Assembly: GCF_003710085.1 (NCBI RefSeq)
Contig: NZ_CP033324.1
Coordinates: 1,736,001-1,800,000, forward strand
Source of the DNA: Nocardioides pantholopis
GTDB taxonomy: Bacteria > Actinomycetota > Actinomycetes > Propionibacteriales > Nocardioidaceae
Reading direction: 5' to 3'
DNA length: 64,000 nucleotides
Position 1 is the first letter of the stretch. Each line of letters opens with the position of its first letter. The notes below the pieces were generated by a model. That model was not told the DNA's origin, searched no databases, and saw only the letters and a program-made list of their open reading frames with translations. A program made the translations under genes and the position numbers. Of this stretch, positions 48,544-58,845 are shown piece by piece.

Positions 48544-49614
48544 GTGCCTCTCACTGCGCAGCAGCTGGCCGACGCGTTGCCCGACGGCGTCGTGCTCGCC
48601 GGACCGGACCGGACCGTCACGCTGATCTCGGCGGGGGCGGCCGCGATGCTCGGCCTCGACGCCGACGACTGCCTGGGCCGCGACCTGGGCGAGGTGCTCG
48701 CCCTCCAAGACAACGACGGGCGCACCTGGTGCTCGGTGAACCGGCCCTACGAGGGCCTGGCGACCCGTACCGGGGTGCCCGAGCAGTCCTGGCTGCTTCC
48801 CGACGGCACCGAGGTGCTGACCGTGGCCCGCGTGCACCGTCCGGCGCTCGACCAGCCGGTCCGGTCGGTCGCGGTGACGATCCGCTCCGGCCGGGGCCGG
48901 GCCCGCCTGGACCGGGAGCGCTCGGACCTGGTGGCCACGGTCGCGCACGAGCTGCGCTCGCCGCTGACCGGCGTCAAGGGGTTCGTGCAGGCGCTGCTCA
49001 ACCGCTGGGACAAGCTCAACGACGAGCAGAAGAAGCTGATGCTCACCACGGTCAGCGTGGACGCCGACCGTCTCAGCCGGCTGATCGCCGAGCTGCTCGA
49101 CGTGGCGCGCATCGACACCGGGCGGCTCCAGCTCTATCCCCGGCCCTCCGACGTGGCGGTGCTGACGACCCGGATCGTGGAGTCGGTGCGGGCCGGCACC
49201 TCGCGGCCCGTGGAGCTGGTGGTCGCGACCGACCTGCCGCAGGTCGAGGTGGATCCGGACAAGTTCACGCAGGTGGTCACGAACCTCGTCGAGAACGGCG
49301 TACGCCACGGCGATGGCACGGTGCGGGTGGAGGTCACCCCCGCCCACCTCGAGACCGGGCTGGAGTCCGACCTCGAGACCACGGGGGTCCGGATCACCGT
49401 CGAGGACGAGGGCGGCGGCATCCCGGTGGAGCTGCGCAAGCGGGTCTTCACGAAGTTCTGGAAGGGCGGGGCGCGCGGCGGCTCCGGTCTCGGGCTCTAC
49501 ATCGTGCACGGGCTGGTGCGCGCGCACGGCGGCACCGTCACGATCGGCGACGCCCCGAGCGGCGGGGCGCGGATCAGCGTGACCTGGCCGGCGGTCGGCA
49601 CCCAGCCCGGCTGA
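48544..49614 (+). CDS. PAS-domain histidine kinase, probably soluble
   Basis: A 356-residue kinase with no membrane segment. A PAS-like sensor (LPDGVVLAGPDRTVTLISAGAAAMLGL) is followed by HisKA with His135 in VATVAHELRSPLTGVKGF. The HATPase has NLVENGVRHGDG, EDEGGGIP, FTKFWKGGARGGSGLGLYIVHGL and a C-terminal GARISVTWP. No response-regulator gene is adjacent, so it is an orphan kinase within this window. The signal is unknown. GTG chosen by the leaderless promoter. Confidence 0.88.
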   Translation: MPLTAQQLADALPDGVVLAGPDRTVTLISAGAAAMLGLDADDCLGRDLGEVLALQDNDGRTWCSVNRPYEGLATRTGVPEQSWLLPDGTEVLTVARVHRPALDQPVRSVAVTIRSGRGRARLDRERSDLVATVAHELRSPLTGVKGFVQALLNRWDKLNDEQKKLMLTTVSVDADRLSRLIAELLDVARIDTGRLQLYPRPSDVAVLTTRIVESVRAGTSRPVELVVATDLPQVEVDPDKFTQVVTNLVENGVRHGDGTVRVEVTPAHLETGLESDLETTGVRITVEDEGGGIPVELRKRVFTKFWKGGARGGSGLGLYIVHGLVRAHGGTVTIGDAPSGGARISVTWPAVGTQPG

Positions 49615-49697
49615 GCGGCGGCCGGCCCAGGCGATGAGTTCCCCGGACCGCGCCGGTCCCTCTCCCTGACCGACGCCGCACCTCGGAAGGGATCGCC

Positions 49698-50285
49698 ATG
49701 ACCGGCACCTACACCTTCGACGTCTTCTCCAGCCTCGACGGCTACGGGTCCTACGGCAGCACCGGCGACTGGGGCGGCTACTGGGGCAAGCAGGGCCCCG
49801 AGCTGCTCGAGCGCAGGCTGGACTCGTTCGGCGACGAGCAGCGGATGCTCCTGGGGGCGACCACCTACCGGGAGTTCGCGCAGCTGTTGGCCTCCAGCAC
49901 CGCCGAGTCCGGGATCGGCGATCTCTGGGTCGACCGGATGCGCAGCATGCCGACCACCGTGCTGTCCTCGACCTTGCGGGAGCCGCTCGACTGGTCGACG
50001 GCGGAGACGACGATCGAGGCCGGCGACGCCGTCGAGATCGTCACCCGGATGAAGGAGGAGTCCACGGTGCCGCTGCGCTCCCACGGCAGCCTCGCGCTCA
50101 ACTGGGCGCTGCTGGCCGCCGGGCTCGTCGACCGGGTGCAGGTGACGATCTTCCCCGTGCTCACCGGCCGGACCGGGGAGGCGCCGGTCTTCGGCGGTGC
50201 GGGGGACTTCGACCTGGAGCTGCTGGAGAGCCGGACCCTCGACGGGCGCACCCAGGAGCTGGTCTACCGCCCCACGCCCCACTGA
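49698..50285 (+). CDS. RibD C-terminal / dihydrofolate-reductase-like protein
   Basis: A 195-residue protein of the RibD_C/DHFR-like fold, often labelled dihydrofolate reductase family. Features include YTFDVFSSLDGYGSYG, MLLGATTYREFAQLL, and LRSHGSLALNWALLAAGLVDRVQVTIFPVLTG. It probably reduces something with NADPH; the substrate is unknown and a role in folate is not implied. The ATG at 49698 has a GGAAGG ribosome site. It stands alone on the plus strand, converging with the epimerase gene. Confidence 0.8.
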   Translation: MTGTYTFDVFSSLDGYGSYGSTGDWGGYWGKQGPELLERRLDSFGDEQRMLLGATTYREFAQLLASSTAESGIGDLWVDRMRSMPTTVLSSTLREPLDWSTAETTIEAGDAVEIVTRMKEESTVPLRSHGSLALNWALLAAGLVDRVQVTIFPVLTGRTGEAPVFGGAGDFDLELLESRTLDGRTQELVYRPTPH

Positions 50286-50292
50286 CCGCACT

Positions 50293-50324
50293 GACCGGCG
50301 CCAGCGGGCTCGGAGGGACCGGTC
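50293..50324. terminator. Possible terminator between converging genes
   Basis: GACCGG (50293-50298) and CCGGTC (50319-50324) can pair around a 20-base loop in the 43-base gap between two converging genes. The stem is short and the loop long. Confidence 0.3.
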
Positions 50325-50328
50325 GGCC

Positions 50329-51243
50329 TCAGAGCGCGGCGAGCGTCCAGGAGGCGACGTGCTCGGCCCCCGGGGCCAGCGTGACCAGGTCCTCGCCGGA
50401 GCGGAACGCGTCCGGCGGGCAGCTCATCGGCTCCACGGCCAGCCCGCGCCGGGTGTTCTCCGGCTCCTCGGGCAGGTCGCCGGTGTGCACCTGGAGCCAG
50501 GGCAGCACGGCGGGGTCCCAGGTGCACTCGGCGCCCCGGCCGCTGTCGTCGTGCAGCTGGACCCGGGCGCGCCCGTCGGCGTCGGCCCGCAGCCCGGTGA
50601 AGGCGTGGTCCAGCTCGGTGGTCCCGATCGTCCTGGCGGACCGGAAGTCCCGCTGGGTGCCCTCCACGTCCGTCCGGCCGGTGGGCAGCAGCCGGTCCGG
50701 CGTGACCTCCAGCATGGTCGTGGTGGGCAGCCGCAGGGTCCACGCGTCGAGCCGGCCGGGCCCGGCGACCAGGTAGGGGTGCGGCGCCACGCCGTACGGC
50801 GCGGCCCGCCGGCCGTCGTTGCGGGCGGTGACGGTCGTGGTCAGGCCGTCGTCGCCCAGCTCGTGGCGCACGGTGAGCCGGAGCGCGAACGGGTAGCCGG
50901 GCTGGGGCACCAGGTCGTGGCGCACGGTCACCGCGGCCTCGGTCTGCTCGACCACCGCGAACCGGGCCCAGCAGACCAGGCCGTGCAGGGCGTTGGCCCG
51001 CTCGGGCTCGGAGAGGTGCAGCTGGTGCTCGGCGCCCTCGAAGCGGTAGCGGCCGTCGGCCACCCGGTTCGGCCACGGCGCCAGGATCGCGCCGCGGAAG
51101 CGGGGCCGGACCTCGCCGGGCTCGTAGGGCCGGATCAGGTCGCGTCCCTCGTGGCTCAGCAGCCGCAGCCCGCCGCCGACCTCGGTCGCGACGGCCCGGT
51201 AGGGGCCGTGGGTCAGCAGGTGCTCGGCGCCGCCGTCACTCAC
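50329..51243 (-). CDS. Aldose 1-epimerase family protein (second copy)
   Basis: A 304-residue mutarotase-fold protein. Key points are APWPNRVADGRYRF, His in NALHGLVCW, His in APHPYLVAGPG, and LAVEPMSCPPDAFRSGEDLVTLAPG. It is clearly related to the protein at 36297 (shared PPDAFRSGEDLVTL-like end) but not a recent duplicate. The GTG at 51243 has GGGGAG 8 bases upstream. The open frame extends further, without similarity. Confidence 0.82.
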   Translation of the reverse strand: MSDGGAEHLLTHGPYRAVATEVGGGLRLLSHEGRDLIRPYEPGEVRPRFRGAILAPWPNRVADGRYRFEGAEHQLHLSEPERANALHGLVCWARFAVVEQTEAAVTVRHDLVPQPGYPFALRLTVRHELGDDGLTTTVTARNDGRRAAPYGVAPHPYLVAGPGRLDAWTLRLPTTTMLEVTPDRLLPTGRTDVEGTQRDFRSARTIGTTELDHAFTGLRADADGRARVQLHDDSGRGAECTWDPAVLPWLQVHTGDLPEEPENTRRGLAVEPMSCPPDAFRSGEDLVTLAPGAEHVASWTLAAL

Positions 51244-51383
51244 GACCGGCTCCCCTCGGGTTCGTGGGCCGGGTCGGTCCCGCGCGGAAACGCAGGCAGC
51301 GGTGGACGCCGGCCGCTGGGCGCCCATCCTGACCCGGGACCGATCCTCCGGGCAAAGCCGCGCGGCGCCGGCGTACCGTTCGC

Positions 51384-51401
51384 GGACCCGTCGACGGGTC
51401 C
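51384..51401. other. Perfect 18-bp palindrome
   Basis: GGACCCGTCGACGGGTCC reads the same on both strands. It lies in the 257-base gap between the second epimerase gene and the phytanoyl-CoA-dioxygenase-like gene. It could be a regulator site or a hairpin. Confidence 0.6.
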
Positions 51402-51431
51402 GACTCCTGGGGCAGTCCCCGCGCTTCCGGG

Positions 51432-51485
51432 GCCGTGCAGTGGCCGAGAACCCTGAGGATCCTCGGTGTACCGGGGATCCTCGGC
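51432..51485. repeat. Dispersed palindromic repeat, copy 2
   Basis: The hairpin is GAGGATCCTCGG (51454-51465), loop TGTA, CCGGGGATCCTC (51470-51481): 12 bp with one G-T pair. The flanks GCCGTGCAG and GAGAACCC match the reverse complement of the element at 22533-22593. It lies about 20 bases downstream of the dioxygenase-like gene on the minus strand and could end its transcript. Confidence 0.75.
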
Positions 51486-51500
51486 CCCGCCCCCCGCCCC

Positions 51501-52334
51501 TCAGGCCTCACCCATCACCAGGCCCTCGATCGTGTGCTTCTGGGTGATCGGCGTGAGCTGGTCCACCACCGGACAGGCGAGGTGGTCGCGGACCCGCGGC
51601 GGAAGCCGGTCCCAGCAGGCCCGGGTGACCGCGAGGTCGTGCTTCTCGTCGTTGCCCGCACCGGGGGCGTCCACGCCGAGGACCAGCACCGGCCGGGACA
51701 GCGCCGAGTCGTTGCGGGTGCCCCGGTGGACGGTCAGCGCCGAGCGGGCCGAGATGTCGCCCATCTGCGGGTACTTGCGCACGGCCCGCTCCTCGAAGCG
51801 CGGATAGTCGGACCGGGCCGGGAACATGCCGTGCTCGAAGTGAGTGCCGGGGTCCCAGTGGGTGCCGGGAGCGACCTCGAAGGGGCCCATGTCCTCGGCG
51901 GTGTCCACGCAGGTCACGTTGAAGGCCAGCGAGGTCAGGCGGTGCTCCTCGGTGGTCTCCCGCGGGCTCGGGAAGTCGCGGTGCCAGGGTTGGTTCACGG
52001 CGCCCGCGAACGGGATGTCGAAGCCCACCTCGACGATCGTGTACGCCGGGCCGAGCACTGTCTCGCACACGGCGCGCACCCACGGGTGGTCGACGAGGTC
52101 CACGAACCCGCGCAGCGCCTCGGGGTGGATCTCGACGTAGTAGCGGTTCGGGCCCCGGCCCACCGCGCCGCCCTCCCGGGAGCGGGCCTCCTCGAAGGCG
52201 GCCTCGACGTCCTCGCGCAGCTGCTCGACCCAGGCGCGGGAGAACGCCTGCCGGCAGCCGAGGATGCCGTCGGTCTCCAGAGCGGTCCGGATCTGCTCGC
52301 GGTCGATCGGGACGTCGAGTGCTGCGGCGCTCAT
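51501..52334 (-). CDS. Phytanoyl-CoA dioxygenase (PhyH) family oxygenase
   Basis: A 277-residue Fe(II)/2-oxoglutarate-type oxygenase. The iron ligands are visible: His-x-Asp in QPWHRDF (about residue 127) and the distal His in LTVHRGTRN (about 208), with an Arg-containing C-terminal region. The family hydroxylates varied small molecules, so the substrate is not known. The ATG at 52334 has a GGAGGAGG ribosome site. A LacI-type palindrome lies 37 bases upstream of the start, suggesting former or present control by such a regulator. Confidence 0.82.
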   Translation of the reverse strand: MSAAALDVPIDREQIRTALETDGILGCRQAFSRAWVEQLREDVEAAFEEARSREGGAVGRGPNRYYVEIHPEALRGFVDLVDHPWVRAVCETVLGPAYTIVEVGFDIPFAGAVNQPWHRDFPSPRETTEEHRLTSLAFNVTCVDTAEDMGPFEVAPGTHWDPGTHFEHGMFPARSDYPRFEERAVRKYPQMGDISARSALTVHRGTRNDSALSRPVLVLGVDAPGAGNDEKHDLAVTRACWDRLPPRVRDHLACPVVDQLTPITQKHTIEGLVMGEA

Positions 52335-52370
52335 GGGGCCTCCTCCTGCGCGGGACCTGGACCACCCATG

Positions 52371-52384
52371 TTGCAACGTTGAAA
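52371..52384. promoter_or_regulatory. LacI-family-type operator
   Basis: TTGCAACGTTGAAA is a 14-bp palindrome around a central CG with one mismatch, the form bound by many LacI-family regulators. It lies between the dioxygenase-like gene and the LacI remnant. Confidence 0.55.
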
Positions 52385-52416
52385 GCGGGAGGTGCAACGG
52401 CTCGCCGTGGGCCTGG

Positions 52417-52596
52417 CGCGCCGCCGGCCCCGGCGCGCTGTTCTGCTTCACCGACCAGCTCGCCCTGGCCGCCCTGCGGTCCTGCGCCCGGCGCGGCGTT
52501 CGGGTGCGGGACCGGACCCTGCCCGGGCGCAGCCTCGTCGTCCCGCACCGGCTGGTGGTGCGCGAGAGCGCCTCGGCGCCCCGGCAGCCGGGCTGA
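52417..52596 (+). pseudogene. Remnant of a LacI-family transcriptional regulator
   Basis: The frame ending at 52596 encodes GALFCFTDQLALAALRSCARRG, split as a C-terminal LacI core piece, followed at once by PGRSLVVPHRLVVRESASAP. The last part is the typical end of LacI regulators (PxxLVVRES). The HTH domain and most of the effector domain are missing, and about 50 residues seem deleted between the two pieces. It sits next to a LacI-type operator. It cannot be a working repressor. Confidence 0.65.
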
Positions 52597-52643
52597 GCAG
52601 GGCCGGATGCCGAACCGGTTCGCCCCGCTCGCGAGGGGCTTCC

Positions 52644-52649
52644 TAGACT
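52644..52649 (+). promoter_or_regulatory. -10 box upstream of pheS
   Basis: TAGACT lies 49 bases before the pheS ATG. A small GC hairpin (52622-52639, GCCCC/GGGGC) is just upstream. No T-box or attenuation peptide was recognised in the short leader. Confidence 0.45.
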
Positions 52650-52698
52650 TGCCCGGTCGCCCGCGCTGCGGATGACGCCCTGAGCTGGAAAGGCAGTC

Positions 52699-53826
52699 AT
52701 GTCGGGACCGAACACCGATTACGACCCCGTCGAGGTCACCCCGCTGAAGCCCGAGGAGGTGGCGGCCGCACGGGACGCCGCGCTGGCGGCCGTGGCCGCG
52801 GCCGGCGACCTCGAGCAGCTCAAGCAGGCGCGCCTCGAGCACGCCGGCGACCGCTCCGCGCTGGCCCTGGCCAACCGCGAGATCCGGGCGCTCCCGCCGC
52901 AGGCCCGCAAGGAGGCCGGGCAGCGCATCGGCCAGGCCCGCGGTGCGGTGAACCAGGCGATCGCCGAGCGTCAGGCCGTGCTCGAGGCCGAGCACGAGGA
53001 GCGGATGCTCGTCGAGGAGACCGTCGACGTCACGCTGCCGACCGACCGGACGGTCCCGGGCGCCCGGCACCCGCTGACCACCGGCTCGGAGCTGATCGCC
53101 GACATCTTCGTCGCGATGGGGTGGGCGATCGCCGAGGGGCCGGTGCTCGAGGCGGAGTGGCTCAACTTCGACGCGCTGAACCTCGGCCCGGACCACCCGG
53201 CCCGGACCATGCACGACACGTTCTGGACCGAGCCGTCCGACAACGGGATCGTGCTGCGCACCCACACCTCGCCGGTGCAGGCCCGGACCATGCTCGGCCA
53301 GGAACCGCCGATCTACGTCGCCTGCCCGGGGCGGGTCTTCCGCACCGACGAGTACGACGCGACGCACAGCCCGGTCTTCCACCAGGTGGAGGGGCTCGCG
53401 ATCGACGAGGGCCTGACCATGGCCCACCTGCGCGGCACCCTGGACCACCTCGTCTCCACGCTGTTCGGCGAGGGCATCGAGACCCGGTTCCGGCCGTCGT
53501 ACTTCCCGTTCACCGAGCCGTCGGCCGAGATGGACATGGTCTGCTTCGTGTGCCGCGGCACCGGGCTGGCGGCCCCCGGTGGGGCGGCCGGCGCCGGCGC
53601 GACCTGCCGCACCTGCGGCGGCGAGGGCTGGATCGAGCTGGGCGGCTGCGGGATGGTCAACCCCCGCGTGCTGACCGCCTGCGGGGTGGACCCGGAGCGC
53701 TACACCGGCTTCGCGTTCGGGTTCGGCATCGACCGGATCATGATGTTCCGCCACGGGGTCGAGGACCTGCGCGGGTTCTTCGAGGGCGACGTCCGGTTCA
53801 CCACGGCATTCGGAAGCGAGCTGTAG
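52699..53826 (+). CDS. pheS: Phenylalanyl-tRNA synthetase alpha subunit
   Basis: Class II synthetase subunit that charges tRNA(Phe). It has 375 residues: an N-terminal coiled coil (about 20-100) and the catalytic core with [33 protein letters not shown], motif 2 [21 protein letters not shown] and motif 3 [18 protein letters not shown]. Two C-x-x-C pairs near residues 275-315 (CFVC, CRTC) form a possible metal site. The ATG at 52699 has GGAAAGG upstream. Four bases separate it from pheT. Confidence 0.97.
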   Translation: MSGPNTDYDPVEVTPLKPEEVAAARDAALAAVAAAGDLEQLKQARLEHAGDRSALALANREIRALPPQARKEAGQRIGQARGAVNQAIAERQAVLEAEHEERMLVEETVDVTLPTDRTVPGARHPLTTGSELIADIFVAMGWAIAEGPVLEAEWLNFDALNLGPDHPARTMHDTFWTEPSDNGIVLRTHTSPVQARTMLGQEPPIYVACPGRVFRTDEYDATHSPVFHQVEGLAIDEGLTMAHLRGTLDHLVSTLFGEGIETRFRPSYFPFTEPSAEMDMVCFVCRGTGLAAPGGAAGAGATCRTCGGEGWIELGGCGMVNPRVLTACGVDPERYTGFAFGFGIDRIMMFRHGVEDLRGFFEGDVRFTTAFGSEL

Positions 53827-53830
53827 AGCA

Positions 53831-56347
53831 ATGAAGGCCCCGATCTCCTGGATCACCGAGTACGTCGACCTCCCGGCCGACGTCACCACCGAGCAGCTCA
53901 CCGGCCGCCTGACCGACCTCGGGCTGAAGCTCGAGGGCATCGAGCGCGGCGCCGACCAGATCACCGGCCCGCTGGTGGTCGGCCGGGTGCTCACGATGAG
54001 CCCCGAGCCGCAGAAGAACGGCAAGACCATCAACTGGTGCACCGTCGACGTCGGCCCGGAGCTGAACGCCGCGCACGGCAGCGGCGAGCCCGCCGACGGG
54101 GTCGGCATCGTCTGCGGTGCCCACAACTTCGCCCCCGGCGACCTCGTCGTGGTCGTGCTGCCCGGCGCCGTGCTGCCGGGCGACTTCGCGATCTCGGCGC
54201 GCAAGACCTACGGCCACGTCTCGACCGGCATGATCTGCTCGGCCCGCGAGGTCGGGCTCGCCGAGGACGCCCTGGGCTCGGCCGACGGCATCATGGTGCT
54301 GGCGCCGGACGCGGGGGAGCCGGGTCAGAGCGCCTTCGGTCTCCTCGGCCTCGACGACGAGGTCATCGAGTTCGAGATCAACCCCGACCGCGCCTACGCG
54401 CTCTCGCTGCGCGGCATCGCCCGCGAGGCGGCGCTCGCCTACGACGCGCCGTACCGCGACCCGGCGCTGCGCGACGTCCCGCGCGCCAGCCGCCGCGGGT
54501 TCCCCGTCGAGATCGACGACCCCGTCGGCTGCCCGGTCTTCGTGGCGCGCACCGTCAGCGGCTTCGACCCCGCCGCGCCCACGCCGGGCTGGATGGCCCG
54601 CCGGCTGACCCAGGCCGGCATGCGCCCGATCTCGCTGGCCGTCGACGTGACGAACTACGTGATGCTCGAGCTCGGCCGGCCGATCCACGGCTACGACGCC
54701 GACAAGCTCCAGGGCACCGTGCGGGTACGCCGCGCGGTCGCCGGCGAGCGGCTCACCACGCTCGACGGCACCGACCGCGAGCTCGCCGCGGAGGACCTGG
54801 TCGTCACCGACGACTCCGGCATCATCGGCCTGGGCGGGGTGATGGGCGGCGCGACCACGGAGATCTCGGCCACCACCACCCGGATCCTCGTGGAGTCCGC
54901 GCACTGGGACGCCACCTCGATGTTCCGGACCGGCAAGCGCCACAAGATCTCCTCCGAGGCCGGCCGGCGCAACGAGCGCGGCGTGGACCCGACGATCTGC
55001 GAGGCCGCGGCCGACCGGGTCGTCGAGCTGCTGACCACGCTGGGCGGCGGCACCGCCGACCCCGACGTGACGGTCGTCGGCGCCCCGCCGGCGCCGGTGG
55101 AGATCGCGATGGCCTACGAGCTGCCGGCCCGGGTGACCGGGCTCGAGATCGGCGCGGACCTCGTGGTCTCGCACCTCGAGGCGGTCGGCTGCGCGCTGAT
55201 CAAGGAGGACACCGGCGTGCTGGCGACGCCGGCGCCGTGGCGTCCGGACCTCACCGACCCCTTCGACCTGGTCGAGGAGGTGGCGCGGATCGTCGGCTAC
55301 AACGAGGTCCCCTCGGTGCTGCCGACGCCGCCCGCCGGCCGCGGCCTGACCCGCGACCAGCGGCTGCGCCGCCGGATCGGCCGGACCCTGGCCGGCGCCG
55401 GCTGCGTGGAGGTGGTGAGCTTCCCGTTCGTCGGCGAGGCCGCCCTCGACGCCCTCGGCCTGCCGGCCGACGACCGCCGGCGCCGCACCGTCCGGCTCGC
55501 CAACCCGCTCTCGACCGAGGAGCCGTCGTACACCACGACGCTGCTGCCCGGCGTGCTGCGCGCCGCCGGGCGCAACCTCGGCCGCGGCGCCGGCGGCGTC
55601 GCGCTGTTCGAGACCGGCACCGTCGCCTTCCCGACCGGCGCGGGCTCGGCCCCGATCTACGGCGTGGACCACCGTCCGAGCGACGACGAGCTCGCGGCAC
55701 TGCTCGCTGCGCTGCCGGCCCAGCCCCTGCACCTCGCGGTCGTCCTGGCCGGAGAGCGGGTGCGCTCCGGCTGGTGGGGAGCCGGACGCGCGGCCGACTG
55801 GGCCGACGCGATCGACGTCGTGCGCCGCCTCGCCGGCGAGCTCGGCGTGCCGCTGGAGGTCGCCTCCAGCTCCCGGGAGCCGTGGCACCCGGGACGCTGT
55901 GCGGAGCTCTCGGTCGCGGGCGAGGTGCTCGGGCACGCCGGCGAGCTGCACCCCAAGGTCTGCGCCGCGTTCGGGCTCCCGGCCCGGGCGGTCGCCGTCG
56001 AGATCGACCTGGACGTGCTGATGCGCGCGGCCGCCCCTGTGGTCCCCGGGCCGGCCTTCTCCTCGTTCCCGGTCGCGAAGGAGGACGTCGCGCTGGTCGT
56101 GGACGCCGACGTGCCCGCGGTGCGGGTCGAGGCGGCGCTGCGCGAGGGTGCCGGCGAGCTGCTGGAGTCCGTGCGGCTCTTCGACGTCTACACCGGCGAG
56201 CAGGTGGGTGCCGGCCACAAGTCGCTGGCCTTCGCGCTGCGCTTCCGGGCGCCGGACCGGACCCTCACCGACGAGGAGACGGCCGCCGCCCGCGAGGCCG
56301 CGGTGCGGCTGGCCGCCGAGCGGACCGGCGCGGTCCAGCGCACCTGA
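53831..56347 (+). CDS. pheT: Phenylalanyl-tRNA synthetase beta subunit
   Basis: Partner of PheS, with proofreading of Tyr-tRNA(Phe). The 838-residue length is normal. Domains in order: EMAP-like tRNA-binding domain (about 40-155), B3/B4 editing domain (about 215-370, with GRRNERGVDP at its end), B5 (about 400-475, LTDPFDLVEEVARIVGYNEVP), a catalytic-like core, and the C-terminal ferredoxin-fold anticodon-binding domain (about 745-838, FSSFPVAKEDVALVVDADVP). It converges with the next gene, with a small CTGAG/CTCAG hairpin over both stop codons. Confidence 0.97.
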   Translation: MKAPISWITEYVDLPADVTTEQLTGRLTDLGLKLEGIERGADQITGPLVVGRVLTMSPEPQKNGKTINWCTVDVGPELNAAHGSGEPADGVGIVCGAHNFAPGDLVVVVLPGAVLPGDFAISARKTYGHVSTGMICSAREVGLAEDALGSADGIMVLAPDAGEPGQSAFGLLGLDDEVIEFEINPDRAYALSLRGIAREAALAYDAPYRDPALRDVPRASRRGFPVEIDDPVGCPVFVARTVSGFDPAAPTPGWMARRLTQAGMRPISLAVDVTNYVMLELGRPIHGYDADKLQGTVRVRRAVAGERLTTLDGTDRELAAEDLVVTDDSGIIGLGGVMGGATTEISATTTRILVESAHWDATSMFRTGKRHKISSEAGRRNERGVDPTICEAAADRVVELLTTLGGGTADPDVTVVGAPPAPVEIAMAYELPARVTGLEIGADLVVSHLEAVGCALIKEDTGVLATPAPWRPDLTDPFDLVEEVARIVGYNEVPSVLPTPPAGRGLTRDQRLRRRIGRTLAGAGCVEVVSFPFVGEAALDALGLPADDRRRRTVRLANPLSTEEPSYTTTLLPGVLRAAGRNLGRGAGGVALFETGTVAFPTGAGSAPIYGVDHRPSDDELAALLAALPAQPLHLAVVLAGERVRSGWWGAGRAADWADAIDVVRRLAGELGVPLEVASSSREPWHPGRCAELSVAGEVLGHAGELHPKVCAAFGLPARAVAVEIDLDVLMRAAAPVVPGPAFSSFPVAKEDVALVVDADVPAVRVEAALREGAGELLESVRLFDVYTGEQVGAGHKSLAFALRFRAPDRTLTDEETAAAREAAVRLAAERTGAVQRT

Positions 56348-56354
56348 GGAGAGC

Positions 56355-57197
56355 TCAGTCCACCGACTCGCTGACCGCCGTCAGCAGGGCGTCGTAGGCG
56401 GCCCGGTCCCCGGTGACCTTGAGGACCGGGCCGACCACGTGCTCGCCGAGTCGGTGCCACAGCCAGGCGTCGACGTCCGCCGCGCGGCCGGAGATCACCG
56501 CGGCGGGCGGGGCGTCCGGCGCGGGGACGACCTGCAGGTGGGGGTCGTCGTAGCGGCGACCGGACTCCGGGTCGGTGCCGTGGAAGCTGCCCGGCCGGGC
56601 CCAGATCGACGTGCCCTGGTCCACCAGGTCCAGCCGGACGTGGTGCGGCCCCGGCTCGAAGCGTCCCCACGCGGGCGGCTTGCCGCCGTACATCACGTCG
56701 AGCGCCTCGTGGACGCCGTCGGCCGCGAGCACCGGGTCCAGCGGGGTGACGGCGCCGGCGGTCTGCTCCGCGTCGAGGCGGTGGATCAGCGCCTCGTGGG
56801 CCTGGCGGCGGTAGGAGGTGCCGACGGTCTGCTCGGGGGCCCAGTGCCAGGCGGGGTCCCGGGGGTCGGCGGCGGCGAGCTCGTCGACCAGCGCCGCGGA
56901 GCGCTCGTCGAACGTCGCGAGCAGGTCGGCGTACGCCGTCGGCCGGGCGGGCCCTGGGCCCTCCTGCGGGGGAGCGGCCGGACGGGAGCGGACGGTCTGC
57001 GCCCAGAACGACTGCACCTCGGTGAGGTGCCAGAGCAGGTCGGCGGCCGTCCAGTCCGGACAGCCCGGCACGGGCGTCGCGGGGTCGCAGTCGGTCAGCA
57101 CCTCGCGGAACCGGCGGGAGTCACGACGGATGTGATCGAGGTACGCCGGGTACTCCAGCAGCGTGCTCGCGCCGAGCGAGGTCTCCTTGGTTCCCAT
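56355..57197 (-). CDS. Maleylpyruvate isomerase / mycothiol-dependent DinB-like protein
   Basis: A 280-residue protein of the actinobacterial maleylpyruvate-isomerase-like family (DinB four-helix fold plus a C-terminal SCP2-like region). The first part has VPGCPDWTAADLLWHLTEVQSFWAQ, with the metal-binding His of the first helix pair, and a second His in HEALIHRLDAEQ. The C-terminal half has ISGRAADVDAWLWHRLG. Members use mycothiol or have no known substrate. The ATG at 57197 fits a leaderless promoter and diverges from argC. Confidence 0.8.
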   Translation of the reverse strand: MGTKETSLGASTLLEYPAYLDHIRRDSRRFREVLTDCDPATPVPGCPDWTAADLLWHLTEVQSFWAQTVRSRPAAPPQEGPGPARPTAYADLLATFDERSAALVDELAAADPRDPAWHWAPEQTVGTSYRRQAHEALIHRLDAEQTAGAVTPLDPVLAADGVHEALDVMYGGKPPAWGRFEPGPHHVRLDLVDQGTSIWARPGSFHGTDPESGRRYDDPHLQVVPAPDAPPAAVISGRAADVDAWLWHRLGEHVVGPVLKVTGDRAAYDALLTAVSESVD

Positions 57198-57203
57198 GAC
57201 GAG

Positions 57204-57209
57204 AATCTA
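57204..57209 (-). promoter_or_regulatory. -10 box of the maleylpyruvate-isomerase-like gene (leaderless)
   Basis: On the minus strand TAGATT is followed by 6 bases and the ATG at 57197. Confidence 0.5.
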
Positions 57210-57223
57210 GGCCGGCGATGTGA

Positions 57224-58841
<1,618 letters not shown>

Positions 58842-58845
<4 letters not shown>

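Noticed and set aside
52622..52639. Hairpin GCCCC/GGGGC before pheS as a T-box or Phe attenuator
   Set aside because: It lies upstream of the likely transcription start, no Phe-rich leader peptide is present, and the rest of the leader is under 50 bases.
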